Below, in pieces: positions 36,857 to 50,193 of a stretch of DNA of 64,000 nucleotides (position 1 is its first letter; each line of letters starts with the position of its first letter). Below the pieces are notes generated by a model. That model was not told the origin of the DNA, did no database searches, and saw only the letters and a list, made by a program, of their open reading frames with translations. Made by a program: the position numbers and the translations under genes. The stretch spans positions 26,559 to 90,558 of the forward strand of contig LADM01000024.1 in NCBI GenBank assembly GCA_000961645.1, written 5' to 3'. The stretch comes from Gammaproteobacteria bacterium BRH_c0. Its GTDB lineage: Bacteria > Pseudomonadota > Gammaproteobacteria > Pseudomonadales > Porticoccaceae.

Positions 36857-36904
36857 CAGCGTCTCAGCCAGGAATACCAGACTTTACCTGTCGAGACGTT
36901 TGGG

Positions 36905-38323
36905 CTAACCCTGCAGTCTCCGCTTCAGGCTCGCCAGCAGTCCTCCCCTTTCGGCCGCCTCTTCAGTAGCGCCCAAAAGGGAAGATGAAATTTTTGAAAA
37001 ATCAATATCATAGCCTGTAGGCTCAAGATCGCGGGCAATGGCTATCTTGTTCACTCCGGACACATTGTCGCGACCGCTTTTCATCAGCAGACGGCGTCCC
37101 TGATCCTGGTCTTTCAGATCGATAATCGTGAAACCCTGATTGAGATCTGCCCCCCAGCGATCCAGTACGGCAACCCGGGGGGTCAATCGTGATGATGGGT
37201 GCTGGTCAAGAACAATCCCCAGATCACCCGTAGTTAACTCCACCAGTGTGCCCGTGGGGTACAGGCCTACGGACTGGATAAAGGTCACCACCAGATCTTC
37301 CTGAAATCCACAGTTGCGCATGTTGTAAAGGAAGCTGACTGCCTTGGACGGGGCTACCGGGTCGAGGGACTCCTGTGGGTTGGAGATCGCATCATAGACA
37401 GTGGCAATACCTGCAATCCTGGCAAGCATCGGGATCCTGTTGCCGACGATACCTTCAGGAAAGCCACTGCCATCAAGGCGTTCACAATGGTAGCGCACAA
37501 CGGAAATGACCTTCGGCTCAACGGAGCCGGTGTCGCGCAACATTTCCACACCATAAAGAACAAAGTTGCGGTATTCCTCTTCTTCCTCAGGTGTTCTGTT
37601 CAACTTGCGCAACAGTGATGTCGACAGGCGCAACTTGCCAATATCCTTGAGCAAAGTTCCCAAGCACAGCAGGCTGATTTCATCGCGGGCCATGCCGATA
37701 AAACGGGCATACTGCACTGCCCACAGGGCGGAGCGCAGGGAATGGTCGTAGGTTTGCTGGTCTTTCTGGCGCAAGCGCAACAACCAGGTGAAGGCATCGG
37801 GACAGCGCAGGACACTGCCGACCATATCTTCAACGCTGCCTTTAAGGCTCTGATAATCAACCGGTTTCCCCTTTAGCATCTGCTTGGTTGCCAGGGTCAG
37901 CTGACCTTTCAGGGTGCGGACAATTTTTTCTGCCTGCGCAGCTTCTATGCGCATGGGCACCGTAGTCTCGTAGACTCCGGTATTGATCTCGATGGGGGCA
38001 GGTCTGGAGGGTACCGGCTTTACCTGGGACTGCTTGCGATCAAAGGGACTCAGCGATAGCGAGTCACCCAGAGAAGGACGCTGTGCCCTGGCGGCAGATG
38101 GCTCGACGACTGACAAGCTGTCAATATTGACGGGGCCACGGCCTTTGGTGACATCTATATAGACATGATTGCAGTAGGATTTGAGGTTTTCTATGTCTCT
38201 GGGTGCGCGGACATAAAAGCCCTGCAAGGGGTATGGTGTCTGCGACCACGGCCTGTCCAGACCAGACACGTACATGCCCAGGGTCAGGTCCTGCACCTTG
38301 ATCTGAATCTGGTCGATGGACAT
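36905..38323 (-). CDS. DUF3391 plus degenerate HD-GYP domain protein
   Basis: The protein is about 472 residues from ATG 38323; a frame to 38380 adds an unlikely leader. An N-terminal DUF3391-like region (IQIKVQDLTLGMYVSGLDRPW) precedes an HD-GYP domain. Key metal ligands are altered compared with active cyclic-di-GMP phosphodiesterases. HD of HDxGK is KD (TLLKDIGKL), HHE is HCE (YHCERLDGSGFP), GYP is GFP, the His of the following helix is Phe (EYRNFVLYG), and the Asp in VDVYDA is Thr (ATVYDAIS). The fold seems intact, so it may bind cyclic di-GMP or a GGDEF partner without hydrolysing it. It lies downstream of hemE on the same strand, with 150 bp between them. Confidence 0.9.
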   Translation of the reverse strand: MSIDQIQIKVQDLTLGMYVSGLDRPWSQTPYPLQGFYVRAPRDIENLKSYCNHVYIDVTKGRGPVNIDSLSVVEPSAARAQRPSLGDSLSLSPFDRKQSQVKPVPSRPAPIEINTGVYETTVPMRIEAAQAEKIVRTLKGQLTLATKQMLKGKPVDYQSLKGSVEDMVGSVLRCPDAFTWLLRLRQKDQQTYDHSLRSALWAVQYARFIGMARDEISLLCLGTLLKDIGKLRLSTSLLRKLNRTPEEEEEYRNFVLYGVEMLRDTGSVEPKVISVVRYHCERLDGSGFPEGIVGNRIPMLARIAGIATVYDAISNPQESLDPVAPSKAVSFLYNMRNCGFQEDLVVTFIQSVGLYPTGTLVELTTGDLGIVLDQHPSSRLTPRVAVLDRWGADLNQGFTIIDLKDQDQGRRLLMKSGRDNVSGVNKIAIARDLEPTGYDIDFSKISSSLLGATEEAAERGGLLASLKRRLQG

Positions 38324-38473
38324 ATCACGCCTTCCAGGCTGTTCGCAACAGTGGTCTACTGTCTGGCTAGCACATTCCAAACAAAAGGGATACGCACAGA
38401 TGATACTACTAACAGCAGCTTTCGCAACAATTTCGAGTCAGCTGGCTGAATATGCCGACCAACAACAGGAGCG

Positions 38474-39544
38474 CTACCCTCTTTGATGGTGACGAACTGA
38501 CAACTTGTGCACCGAATCAATAAATACCTTGACATGCTCCGGGTCTATATCCGGGGTAATACCATGGCCGAGATTGAATACATGCCCTTCCCCAGGGCCA
38601 AAATCCTCAAGGATTGCAGCCACTTCCTGCTCAATGCGGGCAGGTGACGCGCGCAGCAGCGCCGGATCCATATTGCCCTGCAGGGCAATATGGCTGCCCA
38701 CCCGTGCACGTGCGTTGCCTATGCTGGTTGTCCAGTCGAGGCCCGCCGCATCGCAACCACTGGCGGCAATACTTTCGAGCCATTGCCCCCCACCTTTGGT
38801 GAAGAGAATGACAGGGACTCTGCGCCCATCAGCCTCCCTGGTCAAACCGGAGATGATCTTTGTCATATAGTGCAGCGAGAAGTCACGGTATGCGCTGTCG
38901 CTGAGTACGCCACCCCAGGTATCAAAAATCTGTACCACCTGGGCGCCCGCTGCGATCTGCGAATTGAGGTAATCGGTGACGGAGTGCGCCAGTTTTTCCA
39001 GTAGCTGGTGCAGCAACTCTGGCTTGTTGTAGAGCCACAGCTTGCTCTTGAGGAATTCACGGGTGCTGCCGCCTTCAATCATATAGGTGGCGAGAGTCCA
39101 GGGGCTGCCGGAAAAACCTATCAGGGGCACAGTGTTATTGAGCTCACGGCGAATTGCACGCACCGCATCCAGCACATAGGGCAGGTCGCGCGTCGTTTCA
39201 ATGACCTGTAATTGTTCAATATCCTGCTCCGTCGTGATGGGCTTATGGAATTTGGGACCCTCGCCCTCGGAAAAGTACAGCCCCAAACCCATGGCATCGG
39301 GAATGGTGAGGATGTCGGAAAACAGGATGGCCGCATCCAGTGCATAACGGCGCAGTGGCTGCAGTGTCACCTCACAGGCCAGCTCGGTATTTTTACACAG
39401 GGAAAGGAAATCACCCGCCTGACTGCGAGTGGCGCGATATTCCGGCAGATAACGTCCAGCCTGACGCATCATCCACACGGGAGTGTATTCAACCGGCTCA
39501 CGTGCCAGGGCGCGGAGAAAAGTGTCGTTCTTCAAAGCAGTCAT
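38474..39544 (-). CDS. hemE: Uroporphyrinogen decarboxylase
   Basis: The 356-residue cytosolic enzyme decarboxylates uroporphyrinogen III to coproporphyrinogen III in heme synthesis. The N-terminal signature [16 protein letters not shown] carries the substrate-binding Arg residues. [14 protein letters not shown] contains the catalytic Asp, and [13 protein letters not shown] and [10 protein letters not shown] are also family-typical. Length is normal. It follows gltD on the same strand by 82 bp, the usual gammaproteobacterial order. Confidence 0.98.
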   Translation of the reverse strand: MTALKNDTFLRALAREPVEYTPVWMMRQAGRYLPEYRATRSQAGDFLSLCKNTELACEVTLQPLRRYALDAAILFSDILTIPDAMGLGLYFSEGEGPKFHKPITTEQDIEQLQVIETTRDLPYVLDAVRAIRRELNNTVPLIGFSGSPWTLATYMIEGGSTREFLKSKLWLYNKPELLHQLLEKLAHSVTDYLNSQIAAGAQVVQIFDTWGGVLSDSAYRDFSLHYMTKIISGLTREADGRRVPVILFTKGGGQWLESIAASGCDAAGLDWTTSIGNARARVGSHIALQGNMDPALLRASPARIEQEVAAILEDFGPGEGHVFNLGHGITPDIDPEHVKVFIDSVHKLSVRHHQRG

Positions 39545-39626
39545 TGTATGTCCATTGCAGGGGCTTTTATCTCACAGGCCCATTATGGGTCTGTGAGAAG
39601 CAAGACAGGGGGAAAGGTGTGGAGAA

Positions 39627-41048
<1,422 letters not shown>

Positions 41049-41063
41049 TCAAGCCTCTCCCGG

Positions 41064-44000
41064 TTATTGCGGTGCAGCATGGGTGTTTTCCAGCAGGCTG
41101 CCCAGGGACGCAGCCTTGGGTTTTACCAACCAGAACTTGCTGACAAAATCTTCAAAGTCATCAAGAATTTCAGCACCCCAGACACTGCCGGTCACAGACA
41201 CATACTCGCGAATCATGCCCTTGAGGAAGTGGCGATAGGCCTCAACATTTTCTGCGGTGATGCGATGCACATCCACCAGCTCGCTGTTCACCCGGTCGTA
41301 GAAGTGGCGGGTTTCATCCAGGACATAGGCGAAGCCGCCAGTCATACCCGCACCAAAGTTGTAGCCGGTGTCACCCAGTACCACAACAACACCGCCAGTC
41401 ATATATTCACAGCAGTGATCTCCAGCACCCTCCACCACGGCATGGGCTCCGGAGTTGCGCACACCGAAACGCTCGCCGGCGCGGCCAGCGGCAAAGAGCT
41501 TGCCGCCTGTGGCACCATACAGGCAGGTATTGCCGATGATCGGCGTTTCCCTGGATTTGAAACGGCTGCCCTTGGGCGGCTTGATAACAATCTTGCCGCC
41601 GGTCATACCCTTGCCGACGTAGTCGTTCGCATCACCGGTGAGATTGATCTCCAGCCCCCCCGCATTCCATACCCCGAGGGATTGCCCGGCAACGCCGGTC
41701 AGATTGACATGGATGGGCCTGTTCGCCATACCCTGGTTGCCGTAGCGCCGGGCAATTTCGCCACTGATGCGCGCTCCGATTGAGCGGTCGCAGTTGGCGA
41801 TTGTGTAGTGGAAGATGCCTCCTGTCCCGTTTTCAATGGCAGGCAGCATCTCCTCCACCATGCGCTCGGCAAGTAGGCCCTTGTCAAAGGGTTCGTTCTT
41901 GGGCTGGGTACAGTACTGGGGCTTGGATGCCAGGTAGTCGTCAGTATGCAGTATCGGGCGCAAATCCAGATTCTGCTGACGGGCAGTCTCGCCGGGCAGG
42001 ATCTCCAGCAAATCGACACGACCGATCAGCTCTTGCAGGCTGCCAACACCGAGCTGTGCCAGCCAGTCGCGGGTTTCCTCTGCCACGAAGCGGAAAAAAT
42101 TCATCGCCACCTCGACAGTGCCGACGTAATGGTCGTGACGCAGGTGCTCATCCTGGGTAGCCACGCCGGTGGCGCAGTTGTTGAGATGGCAGATACGCAG
42201 ATATTTACAGCCCAGAGCGACCATTGGCGCCGTGCCAAACCCGAAACTCTCGGCACCGAGAATAGCGGCTTTGATCACATCGAGACCGGTTTTGAGGCCG
42301 CCGTCGGTTTGCACTCGCACTTTGTCCCGCAGGTCATTGGCGCGCAGGGTCTGGTGGGTTTCCGACAGCCCCAGCTCCCAAGGCGAACCGGCATAGCGGA
42401 TAGAAGTCAGCGGGCTGGCGGCAGTGCCGCCGTCATAGCCGGAAATGGTGATCAGGTCCGCATAGGCCTTGGCAACACCGGCAGCGATGGTACCCACTCC
42501 GGGCCGGGACACCAGCTTGACGGAGATCAGCGCCTGGGGATTGACCTGTTTGAGGTCAAAAATCAGCTGCGCCAGATCTTCGATGGAGTAAATATCGTGA
42601 TGGGGCGGCGGCGAGATCAGGGTCACACCGGGCACCGAGTAACGCAACCGGGCAATCAGCTGGTTGACCTTGCCACCGGGCAGCTGCCCGCCTTCGCCAG
42701 GCTTGGCGCCCTGGGCCACCTTGATCTGGATCACTTCCGCATTGACCAGATAATGGGGCGTGACACCAAAGCGCCCCGAAGCCACCTGCTTGATTTTTGA
42801 GGAGCGAAGGGTGCCGTAACGGGCCGGGTCTTCACCACCCTCGCCGGAGTTTGAACGACCACCGAGGCGGTTCATCGCCTCGGCAAGCGATTCATGGGCT
42901 TCCGGGGAGAGAGCCCCGAGCGACATGCCCGCAGAATCAAAGCGCTTGATGATAGCCTCAATGGGTTCCACCTGATCAAGGGAGATCGCTGTTTGCGCCT
43001 CTGTCTTGAGCCGGAACAAGTCCCTGAGTGTGGCTACCGGACGCTCGTTGACCAGTGCCGAATAACGGCACCAGTCGCTGTACTGCCCCGAGCGCACCGC
43101 CACATGGAGAGCCTGCACCACATCGGGGTTGAAGGCATGGTATTCCTGGCCGTGGACAAATTTCAGCAGGCCGCCGGGCGCAATGGGTTTGCGATCACGC
43201 CAGGCATCGGCGCCCAGCTCCTCCTGTTCCGCCTGGATATGGCTGAAACTTGCGCCCTGGATACGGCTGGTAATACCCGGGAAACACAGGCTGATCACAT
43301 CCTCCGCCAAGCCGATCACTTCATAAAGCATGGCACCGCGGTAGGACGCAACAGTGGAAATCCCCATTTTCGAGAGGATTTTCATCAGCCCCTTGTTGAC
43401 ACCCTTGCGGTAGTTCTTGAAGGCGTTATCCACATTGGTGAGCAGTTCACCGCGATTGACCATGTCAAACAGCACATGGTAGCTGAGGTAGGGATAGACC
43501 GCAGAAGCCCCGCAGCCGATCAACACGGCTATCTGGTGGGGATCGCGGGCATAGGCCGTACTGGCAATGATATTGGCATCACAGCGCTGGCCGGCCTTGA
43601 TCAGGCGATTGTGGACAGCGCCCACTGCCAGCACCATGGGGATGGGGATCAGCCCTGGTTCCAGGTTGTAATCCGACAGTATGCACAGCACTACGCCATC
43701 ATTGCGCACTGCCTGCTCCACTTCGTCACACACCTGCTCAATGGCCGTTTTGAGATCCGTGGTCTGCGGGTCGTAGATCAGCGAGAACTTGCGCGCCACA
43801 AAAGCCGGGTGATCATTGTTTTTCAGGGCAAAGTATTTGCGCGGCGACAGCACCGGGCTGGTAAGGTCGATGTACACCGCGTGCTGGGGCGTCTCTTCGA
43901 ACAGATTGAGTTCGGGCCCCAGTTGGGTGCTGAGGGACATGGCGATGGCTTCGCGCAGGGGATCAATCGGTGGATTGGTCACCTGGGCAAATTCCTGGCG

Positions 44001-45527
44001 GAAGTAGTCAAACAGGTTTCTGTGCTTGCGCGACAGCACCGCCATCGGCACATCATCACCCATGGAGCCCACCGCTTCCTGGCCGCCCTCCGCAAGGGGA
44101 CGGATCACCTGGTCGCGCTCTTCAAAGGACACCTGGAACATCTTCATATAGATCTTGAGGCGGTCCTTGGTCAGCGGGCCTTCCACCTCAATACTGTCCG
44201 TTTCCATGGTGGACTGGATCTTGAACGCCCCTTCCCGCAACCATTTTTTATAGGGCTGGGAAGCCGCGAGACGCCGGTCAATGTCGTCACGGGTTTCGAT
44301 TTTGCCTTCCAGGGTATCAATGGACAGCATGTCACCCGGCCCCAGTCGACCTTTGGCAACGATCTGCTCCGGCTTGTAGCCATCCACACCCACTTCGGAG
44401 GCCACCGTGATGATGTCGTCATCGGTAAGCACCCAGCGGGAGGGCCGCAGGCCATTGCGGTCCAGGGCGCACACCGCGTAGCGGCCATCGGTCATGACAA
44501 GGCCGGCTGGTCCATCCCAGGGCTCCATCATCAGGGAGTTGTATTCAAAGAAGGCGCGCTGGCTGGAATCCATGTCCTGTACATTGTGCCAGGCAGGCGG
44601 CACCATCATGCGCACTGCCCGGTGCAGGGGTACGCCGCCGGCCACCAGCAATTCCAGCATGTTATCGAGGCTGGACGAGTCGGACCCGGTGCGGTTGACC
44701 AGCGGTGCCAGATCCTGCAACTGAGGCAGCAGCGCCGATTGGAGCTTGGGCGTGCGCGCCACCGACCAGTTGCGATTGCCCAGAATGGTGTTGATTTCAC
44801 CGTTGTGGGCCAGCATGCGGAATGGCTGGGCCAACTGCCACAGGGGCATGGTGTTGGTGGAAAAACGCTGATGGAAGACGCAGATGGCGGTTTCCATGCG
44901 CGGATCACGGAGGTCTGAGAAGAAGGCAGTGAGGTCCGCAGGCATCATCAAACCTTTGTAACTCAACACCTTGGTGGAGAGGCTGGCCAGATAGAAGCTC
45001 TCATCCGCGACCAGTCGCTGCTCAATCTTGCGGCGCAATACAAACAGGGAGGCATCGAGGGATTGATCGGATACCTCATTCACCGGTGCCAGGAAGAGCT
45101 GCTCGAAAAAGGGCAGGGTACGCAGTGCAATTTCACCCAGGATGCTGTTGTCAGTGGGGACTTGCCGCCAACCGACCACTTTCAGCCCCTGGGCAGCAAC
45201 CTCTTCCTCAACGACGGTTTTGGCCGCCTGACGCCGCCCGGCATCCAGGCTAAGCATCACTGATGCCACAGCATATTGAGGTGGCAGCTCTGCGCCAAAA
45301 AGTTCTTGCGCCATCGCGCGCAGAAAAGCATCGGGTTTCTGAATAAGCAGACCACATCCATCACCCGTTTTGCCATCCGCAGCAATGCCTCCGCGGTGGG
45401 TCATGCAGGTCAGGGCTTCGATACCTGTGGCCAACAACTTATGGCTGGGCTGCCCGTTGATATGGGCAATCAACCCAAAACCGCAGTTGTCGCGAAACTC
45501 ATCCAGCCGATACAAGCCTTGTGACAT
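41064..45527 (-). CDS. gltB: Glutamate synthase (NADPH) large subunit
   Basis: The 1487-residue protein makes glutamate from glutamine and 2-oxoglutarate. The glutaminase Cys is at position 15 in [12 protein letters not shown], so the propeptide is only 14 residues. The central domain and the FMN barrel (near 860-1250; [28 protein letters not shown]) lead to the 3Fe-4S cysteines in [12 protein letters not shown] (near 1112). A C-terminal beta-helix carries the GTGGI and GATGG repeats. A 229-bp gap separates it from aroB; nothing convincing was found there. Confidence 0.98.
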   Translation of the reverse strand: MSQGLYRLDEFRDNCGFGLIAHINGQPSHKLLATGIEALTCMTHRGGIAADGKTGDGCGLLIQKPDAFLRAMAQELFGAELPPQYAVASVMLSLDAGRRQAAKTVVEEEVAAQGLKVVGWRQVPTDNSILGEIALRTLPFFEQLFLAPVNEVSDQSLDASLFVLRRKIEQRLVADESFYLASLSTKVLSYKGLMMPADLTAFFSDLRDPRMETAICVFHQRFSTNTMPLWQLAQPFRMLAHNGEINTILGNRNWSVARTPKLQSALLPQLQDLAPLVNRTGSDSSSLDNMLELLVAGGVPLHRAVRMMVPPAWHNVQDMDSSQRAFFEYNSLMMEPWDGPAGLVMTDGRYAVCALDRNGLRPSRWVLTDDDIITVASEVGVDGYKPEQIVAKGRLGPGDMLSIDTLEGKIETRDDIDRRLAASQPYKKWLREGAFKIQSTMETDSIEVEGPLTKDRLKIYMKMFQVSFEERDQVIRPLAEGGQEAVGSMGDDVPMAVLSRKHRNLFDYFRQEFAQVTNPPIDPLREAIAMSLSTQLGPELNLFEETPQHAVYIDLTSPVLSPRKYFALKNNDHPAFVARKFSLIYDPQTTDLKTAIEQVCDEVEQAVRNDGVVLCILSDYNLEPGLIPIPMVLAVGAVHNRLIKAGQRCDANIIASTAYARDPHQIAVLIGCGASAVYPYLSYHVLFDMVNRGELLTNVDNAFKNYRKGVNKGLMKILSKMGISTVASYRGAMLYEVIGLAEDVISLCFPGITSRIQGASFSHIQAEQEELGADAWRDRKPIAPGGLLKFVHGQEYHAFNPDVVQALHVAVRSGQYSDWCRYSALVNERPVATLRDLFRLKTEAQTAISLDQVEPIEAIIKRFDSAGMSLGALSPEAHESLAEAMNRLGGRSNSGEGGEDPARYGTLRSSKIKQVASGRFGVTPHYLVNAEVIQIKVAQGAKPGEGGQLPGGKVNQLIARLRYSVPGVTLISPPPHHDIYSIEDLAQLIFDLKQVNPQALISVKLVSRPGVGTIAAGVAKAYADLITISGYDGGTAASPLTSIRYAGSPWELGLSETHQTLRANDLRDKVRVQTDGGLKTGLDVIKAAILGAESFGFGTAPMVALGCKYLRICHLNNCATGVATQDEHLRHDHYVGTVEVAMNFFRFVAEETRDWLAQLGVGSLQELIGRVDLLEILPGETARQQNLDLRPILHTDDYLASKPQYCTQPKNEPFDKGLLAERMVEEMLPAIENGTGGIFHYTIANCDRSIGARISGEIARRYGNQGMANRPIHVNLTGVAGQSLGVWNAGGLEINLTGDANDYVGKGMTGGKIVIKPPKGSRFKSRETPIIGNTCLYGATGGKLFAAGRAGERFGVRNSGAHAVVEGAGDHCCEYMTGGVVVVLGDTGYNFGAGMTGGFAYVLDETRHFYDRVNSELVDVHRITAENVEAYRHFLKGMIREYVSVTGSVWGAEILDDFEDFVSKFWLVKPKAASLGSLLENTHAAPQ

Positions 45528-45756
45528 AAGATAATCCCAACCAAAACAGCAACTTAAATAAACGGTACGGGGGAGGCACCCGTCGGCGAAAGGACGAACA
45601 TTTTACACACCCAACCCCTACGGGACAAATGGGTGCTGCAATCACTGCCACTCAACCCCGTTGCTGAGCGCAGTGAGGAGTAGTGGCATTGGATATATGC
45701 AAGGACCAGGCCTTTTGAAACTGCCGGGCCCTGTCAATGTGTGGAGGTGGCAGAAA

Positions 45757-46839
45757 CTAACCGCAATAATCCTGTAGCACTGCATCCAGCAGATGCCCGC
45801 CGTACTCAGCAGTGACAAAAGCGTCGCCAATCGATTTGAGAAGGACCAGACGCAGAACCCCGTCGGCGACTTTCTTGTCCACCGCCATATGGGTCATAAA
45901 TTCCTCTGCAGCCATGCCCGCAGGCACCTTACAGGGTAAATTGGCGCGGACGAGCAGGGACCGCAAACGATCCACTTCCGGGGGGCTGATATTCCCCAGG
46001 CGGGATGACAGATCGGCCGCCATCACCATCCCCACGGCTATCGCTTCCCCGTGCAGCAACCCCTTGTAGCCCTGCGCTGTTTCGATGGCGTGGCCAAAAC
46101 TGTGCCCAAAGTTAAGCGTAGCCCGCAATCCTGACTCGCGCTCGTCCGCTGCCACTACCCGGGCCTTGTTGGCGCAGGACTGCTCTACGGCATACTCAAG
46201 GGCTGCGCGATCACGACCGATCAGCGCCTGGATGTTCTCGTGCAACCACTGATAGAACGCCGAATCGCCAATAAGCCCGTATTTGATCACCTCTGCAAGG
46301 CCGGAACTGAACTCCCTGGCAGGCAATGTATCGAGAGTAGCGACATCCGCCAGCACAGCCACGGGCTGATGGAAGGCACCAATCATATTCTTGCCCAGCG
46401 GGTGGTTGACACCTGTTTTGCCGCCTACTGAGGAGTCTACCTGGGACAGGAGAGTGGTCGGAATCTGGATAAAGTTGACCCCGCGCTGGTAGGAGGCTGC
46501 GGCATACCCGGTCATATCCCCCACAACACCGCCACCCAGTGCTATGAGGGTGGTTTTGCGGCTGTGGCGAAGCTCAAGCAGCTGCTGATAGATGATCGCA
46601 AGGGTGTCGAGGGTTTTGAAGCGTTCACCATCAGGCAGGATCACGGTGCCAATTTTCTTGCCAGCCAACACTGGCAACAAGCGATCCAGATAGAGGGGAG
46701 CAATAGTCTCGTTAGTGACAACCAGCACTTCACTGCCGATGATGTGTGGCAAGAGCAAGTCGCCGTTGTCGAGCAATCCAGTGCCAATATGGATAGGGTA
46801 GCTTCTGTCGCCAAGCTCAACATGCAGCGTTTTCATCAA
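45757..46839 (-). CDS. aroB: 3-dehydroquinate synthase
   Basis: The 360-residue enzyme carries out the second step of the shikimate pathway. NAD-binding [19 protein letters not shown] and the catalytic segment [20 protein letters not shown] are clear, with zinc ligands in [12 protein letters not shown] and in [12 protein letters not shown]. Length is normal. It lies 36 bp after aroK and belongs to the pilus-shikimate gene string. It matters for the left-edge operon only in that chorismate is the pathway's end product. Confidence 0.98.
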   Translation of the reverse strand: MMKTLHVELGDRSYPIHIGTGLLDNGDLLLPHIIGSEVLVVTNETIAPLYLDRLLPVLAGKKIGTVILPDGERFKTLDTLAIIYQQLLELRHSRKTTLIALGGGVVGDMTGYAAASYQRGVNFIQIPTTLLSQVDSSVGGKTGVNHPLGKNMIGAFHQPVAVLADVATLDTLPAREFSSGLAEVIKYGLIGDSAFYQWLHENIQALIGRDRAALEYAVEQSCANKARVVAADERESGLRATLNFGHSFGHAIETAQGYKGLLHGEAIAVGMVMAADLSSRLGNISPPEVDRLRSLLVRANLPCKVPAGMAAEEFMTHMAVDKKVADGVLRLVLLKSIGDAFVTAEYGGHLLDAVLQDYCG

Positions 46840-46875
46840 TGATACGAGTCCGGAAAAAACCCGGACTTTACCATA

Positions 46876-47400
46876 TCAACAATCGAGGTCGCGGAGTTTT
46901 TGCAGCAGAGCCTCGGTAGCATGGCGGGAATTCCGCGGCCCCACCTCGAACACCAGGTCGGCAACTTCCCGATAGAGGGGGTCGCGATCACGTTTCAATC
47001 GCTCAATCACCTGGCGGCGATCTGGCACCTGCAAGAGCGGGCGCTTCTTATCCTTGAGGGTACGCTGATAGAGCTGCTCAACGCTGGCAGTGAGGAAAAT
47101 AACCAGCCCTGTATCCTTGAGAACACGCCGGTTGGGGGCGCTGAGAACAACACCGCCACCGGTGGACAGGACTATATCGCTGGCAGCGGCCACTTCCTCC
47201 AGCAGCTCGGACTCCCTGCGGCGAAAGCCTTCTTCGCCCTCGACATCAAAAATCCAGGGGATGGTGGCGCCACTGCGATGTTCAATCTCATCATCGAGAT
47301 CAATAAACCGCTTGCCCAACCGCTGGGCAAGCAGGCGACCAATGGTGGTCTTGCCGACCCCCATGGGGCCGACAAGGTAGAGGTTGCTCCCGGGTTTCAT
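46876..47400 (-). CDS. aroK: Shikimate kinase
   Basis: The 174-residue kinase phosphorylates shikimate at the 3-position. It has the Walker A loop GPMGVGKTTIGRLLA, the substrate-binding DLDDEIEHRSGATIPWIF and STGGGVVL, and an Arg-rich lid (KDKKRPLLQVPDRR). Its start overlaps the pilQ stop by 4 bp, giving the usual pilQ-aroK-aroB coupling. Confidence 0.98.
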   Translation of the reverse strand: MKPGSNLYLVGPMGVGKTTIGRLLAQRLGKRFIDLDDEIEHRSGATIPWIFDVEGEEGFRRRESELLEEVAAASDIVLSTGGGVVLSAPNRRVLKDTGLVIFLTASVEQLYQRTLKDKKRPLLQVPDRRQVIERLKRDRDPLYREVADLVFEVGPRNSRHATEALLQKLRDLDC

Positions 47401-49637
47401 CGATCAAGCAGTTGATCATCGACAATCTTGGGAGTGACAAAGATCAGGATTTCCCGCTTGTCGCTGGTGCGGAAATTGTTTTTAAAGATACGTCCAAGGT
47501 AGGGAATATCGCCCAGCAGAGGCACCTTGGTTTCTTCGTCAAACTCCTCATACTGGAAGATACCGCCCAGAACCAGTGTCTGACCATCACCCACCAGGGC
47601 CTTTGTTTCGATATCAGTAATATCCAGCGCGGGAACACCGCCAAATACTTCTGCCGCCACGTTATTCTGGGAGATAAACAGATCGAGGATAATGCGGTTG
47701 TCCGGGGTTATCTGGGGAGTGACTTCAAGCTTGAGCACGGCCTCCTTGAACTCTACGCTGGTGGCGCCGCTTGAAGTTGCCTCCTGGTAGGCCACCTCCT
47801 TACCGGAACGGATGACCGCCTTCTGCTTGTCGCCGGTCAGCACTTTCGGCTGGGAAGCGATCTCCGCATACCCTGCGCTCTCCAGAGCGCTCAATTCCAG
47901 ATCAAGGTAGGCATTATCGGTAAGCAGCTGTAGGGCAATCTTGCCTGCGGGGTTGGGCACGCCCAAATCCACGTTAAGGCCGTCAAAGATATCGATGTTA
48001 TCTCCACTGGGTGCGGTCTGAATGGCGCCCGTGGGAGTGATTGGCGGTACAGGTTCACCATCTTCATCCACAGCCTGAACATAGGGCGCCCGGCCTCGAG
48101 GGAAACGGTTCATGGGGTTGTAGGGAACAATAAAGTTCTCTATGCCACCGCCAAAACCAAACACATTGTCGCCCACTTCGGAGGCGCCCTGGGCACCCCA
48201 GCGCACCCCTAACTCCTTGCGGAAATCGGTGGTTGCAATGACGATCCTGGCTGAAATTTCCACCTGCCGGATGGCGATATCGATCTTGTCGACCAGCCGT
48301 CTGAACTCAGCGATCTTGTCTGCTGTATCGGTAAGAATAATGGTATTGGTGCGCTTGTCGACGATCGCTGAGCCGCGTTCTGACAGGATGCTGCTTGTCG
48401 CTGTACGGTCATCGTCGCGGCTGCGACTGCGGTCGCCCTCCTCGTCATCTTCCACATCAAACAGCTCGAAAAGCTCTACAGCGTCTGCATACTTGATACG
48501 AATAAATTCGGTGACCAGTGGTGCCAGTTCCTGCAGTTGTTTGTTGGCTTCAACCTGCAGACGCTCGCGCTCTGCAATCTCAGCGGCGGGAGCAACCAGC
48601 AGCACATTGCCTTCAAGTCGCTTATCCAGCCCCTTGGCCTTGAGGACAATATCCAGCGCCTGATCCCAGGGAACATTTTCGAGCCGCACGGTAATACTGC
48701 CAGTTACCGTATCACTGGCAACCAGGTTCAATTCGGTAAAATCAGCAATCAACTGGAGTACGGAACGAACTTCAATATCCTGGAAATTAAGGGACAGCTT
48801 TTCACCAACAAAGGCAAATTTGGACTGCCTTTCTTCGAGTTCAACAGGAGACAAGGGCTTGAGGCTGATCACATAGCGGTTATCTGTCTGATAGGCAATA
48901 TAATCATATCCACCATCGACAGCCTCGACCGTTACTGTTGTGGTTGTGCCTTCTCTGCGGGTATCAATGGTTTTGACAGGAGTCGCAAAATCGATCACAT
49001 CCAGACGCTGGTCAAGCGCTGCAGGCAGGTCGGTATGAAAAAACTGCGCGATGACTTTTGTCCCTGTCTGGGAAACATCGACGCTAACGGAGGGGTTGGA
49101 AAGGGTCAGTGTGACCATCCCTTCACCCTTCTCACTGCGGGCGAAGTCGACATCCTGAATAGAACGATCACTGGCGCCCACTGCCGGGGTATTTTGTTGA
49201 TTGTTGTCAGAGGCCATTGAACGATCCACTGGCTGTGCAGCCAGGCCAACGACCCGGAGTGTGACGGTATTGCCTTCCTGTAACGTTGTGTAGCCAGTCA
49301 TTTTATTGAGATTGACCACCAGCCTGGTTTTTTCTTCCGATGAAACGACAACAGCGCTTTTGGCATTTTCGAAAGAGAGGGCATGCTTTTTCTCTTTCAG
49401 GGTACTTTGCACCGAGGGAAAATCGATAATGATGCGTGCGGGCTCATCAATCGTATAGGCTTCAGGCGCAGGTGGCGTATCAGAAAAACCCAATACCACT
49501 TCGAACTCGTTGCCCGGCAATGAAGTGAATTTAATGTCGTCCAGTGTAGTCGCCTGAACGGAAGCGCTCGCTGCCAGGCCGCAGCCCAACATCCAGACAA
49601 ACGCCGCCCGCCCAATAAGCCATCTGTAGCCTTTCAT
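47397..49637 (-). CDS. pilQ: Type IV pilus secretin
   Basis: The protein is about 746 residues from ATG 49637, which has GGGGAG 6 nt upstream; an upstream ATG at 49661 lies inside pilP and is less likely. A signal peptide (GRAAFVWMLGCGLAASASVQA) precedes two AMIN-type peptidoglycan-binding regions, a secretin N0 part (LNFQDIEVRSVLQLIADFT), an N1 domain with an Arg/Asp-rich insert (SRSRDDDR), and the secretin gate (VGDGQTLVLGGIF, KVPLLGDIPYLGRIFK). It forms the outer-membrane channel for pili. Confidence 0.97.
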   Translation of the reverse strand: MKGYRWLIGRAAFVWMLGCGLAASASVQATTLDDIKFTSLPGNEFEVVLGFSDTPPAPEAYTIDEPARIIIDFPSVQSTLKEKKHALSFENAKSAVVVSSEEKTRLVVNLNKMTGYTTLQEGNTVTLRVVGLAAQPVDRSMASDNNQQNTPAVGASDRSIQDVDFARSEKGEGMVTLTLSNPSVSVDVSQTGTKVIAQFFHTDLPAALDQRLDVIDFATPVKTIDTRREGTTTTVTVEAVDGGYDYIAYQTDNRYVISLKPLSPVELEERQSKFAFVGEKLSLNFQDIEVRSVLQLIADFTELNLVASDTVTGSITVRLENVPWDQALDIVLKAKGLDKRLEGNVLLVAPAAEIAERERLQVEANKQLQELAPLVTEFIRIKYADAVELFELFDVEDDEEGDRSRSRDDDRTATSSILSERGSAIVDKRTNTIILTDTADKIAEFRRLVDKIDIAIRQVEISARIVIATTDFRKELGVRWGAQGASEVGDNVFGFGGGIENFIVPYNPMNRFPRGRAPYVQAVDEDGEPVPPITPTGAIQTAPSGDNIDIFDGLNVDLGVPNPAGKIALQLLTDNAYLDLELSALESAGYAEIASQPKVLTGDKQKAVIRSGKEVAYQEATSSGATSVEFKEAVLKLEVTPQITPDNRIILDLFISQNNVAAEVFGGVPALDITDIETKALVGDGQTLVLGGIFQYEEFDEETKVPLLGDIPYLGRIFKNNFRTSDKREILIFVTPKIVDDQLLDR

Positions 49638-49653
49638 GCCCTGCTCCCCAACA

Positions 49654-50190
49654 TTATTCACTCTTGTTTTCCCTCAAAGCCAGTGATCTAGGCCTTTCCA
49701 CCCAGCCATTTTTCCCATCCGGAACAATCTCGACAACCTCTATCTGGGACGGCGTCAAGGCAACAATGCGGCCATGATTTTTGCCCAGATAATTACCTAT
49801 GGTAACCCTGTGTATTCCGCCGGCGCCATCATCAACAAGCCCCCAGCTGACACCGTCCTTCACCATTGTCCCCACCATGGTCAGAGCGGCAAAGTTGTAT
49901 CCCTCCAAAGGCTCTGGAGGCCGGTTCTGGTCGGGGGCTAGCGTGGATTTTCCGTATGACCCATCAGTGGTCATTGCCAGCAAGGGCGGCTCAAAGGGGC
50001 TGCGCATGGCAGCGGCCGAGTATTTGAAGGCCCTGTAGGGACTGAAAGTAGGAATCGGCTCAATTTCGCCTGAAGGCCGGGCCTTGACTTCGGCCATATA
50101 AGTCACCAGATCCTGGTGCTTTGAACCTGAACAACCTGCTACCGACAGCAACAGTGTGGCAATAAGGGTGATCTTCTCGCGGTTGATCAT
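49654..50190 (-). CDS. pilP: Type IV pilus assembly lipoprotein
   Basis: The 178-residue protein has a lipoprotein signal with a lipobox, LLSVAGC. The C-terminal beta domain has DGVSWGLVDDGAGGIHRVTI and VGNYLGKN-like sequence (IGNYLGKNHGRI). It links the inner-membrane PilN-PilO pair to PilQ in the periplasm. It starts 3 bp after pilO. Confidence 0.95.
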   Translation of the reverse strand: MINREKITLIATLLLSVAGCSGSKHQDLVTYMAEVKARPSGEIEPIPTFSPYRAFKYSAAAMRSPFEPPLLAMTTDGSYGKSTLAPDQNRPPEPLEGYNFAALTMVGTMVKDGVSWGLVDDGAGGIHRVTIGNYLGKNHGRIVALTPSQIEVVEIVPDGKNGWVERPRSLALRENKSE

Positions 50191-50193
50191 CGG

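Noticed and set aside
36857..36904. Terminator between psd and the HD-GYP gene
   Set aside because: CGTCTC and GAGACG pair, but the loop is about 27 nt and there is no T-run.
42894..44918. Open frame of 674 codons antisense to gltB
   Set aside because: Shadow frame; gltB is intact and highly conserved on the other strand.
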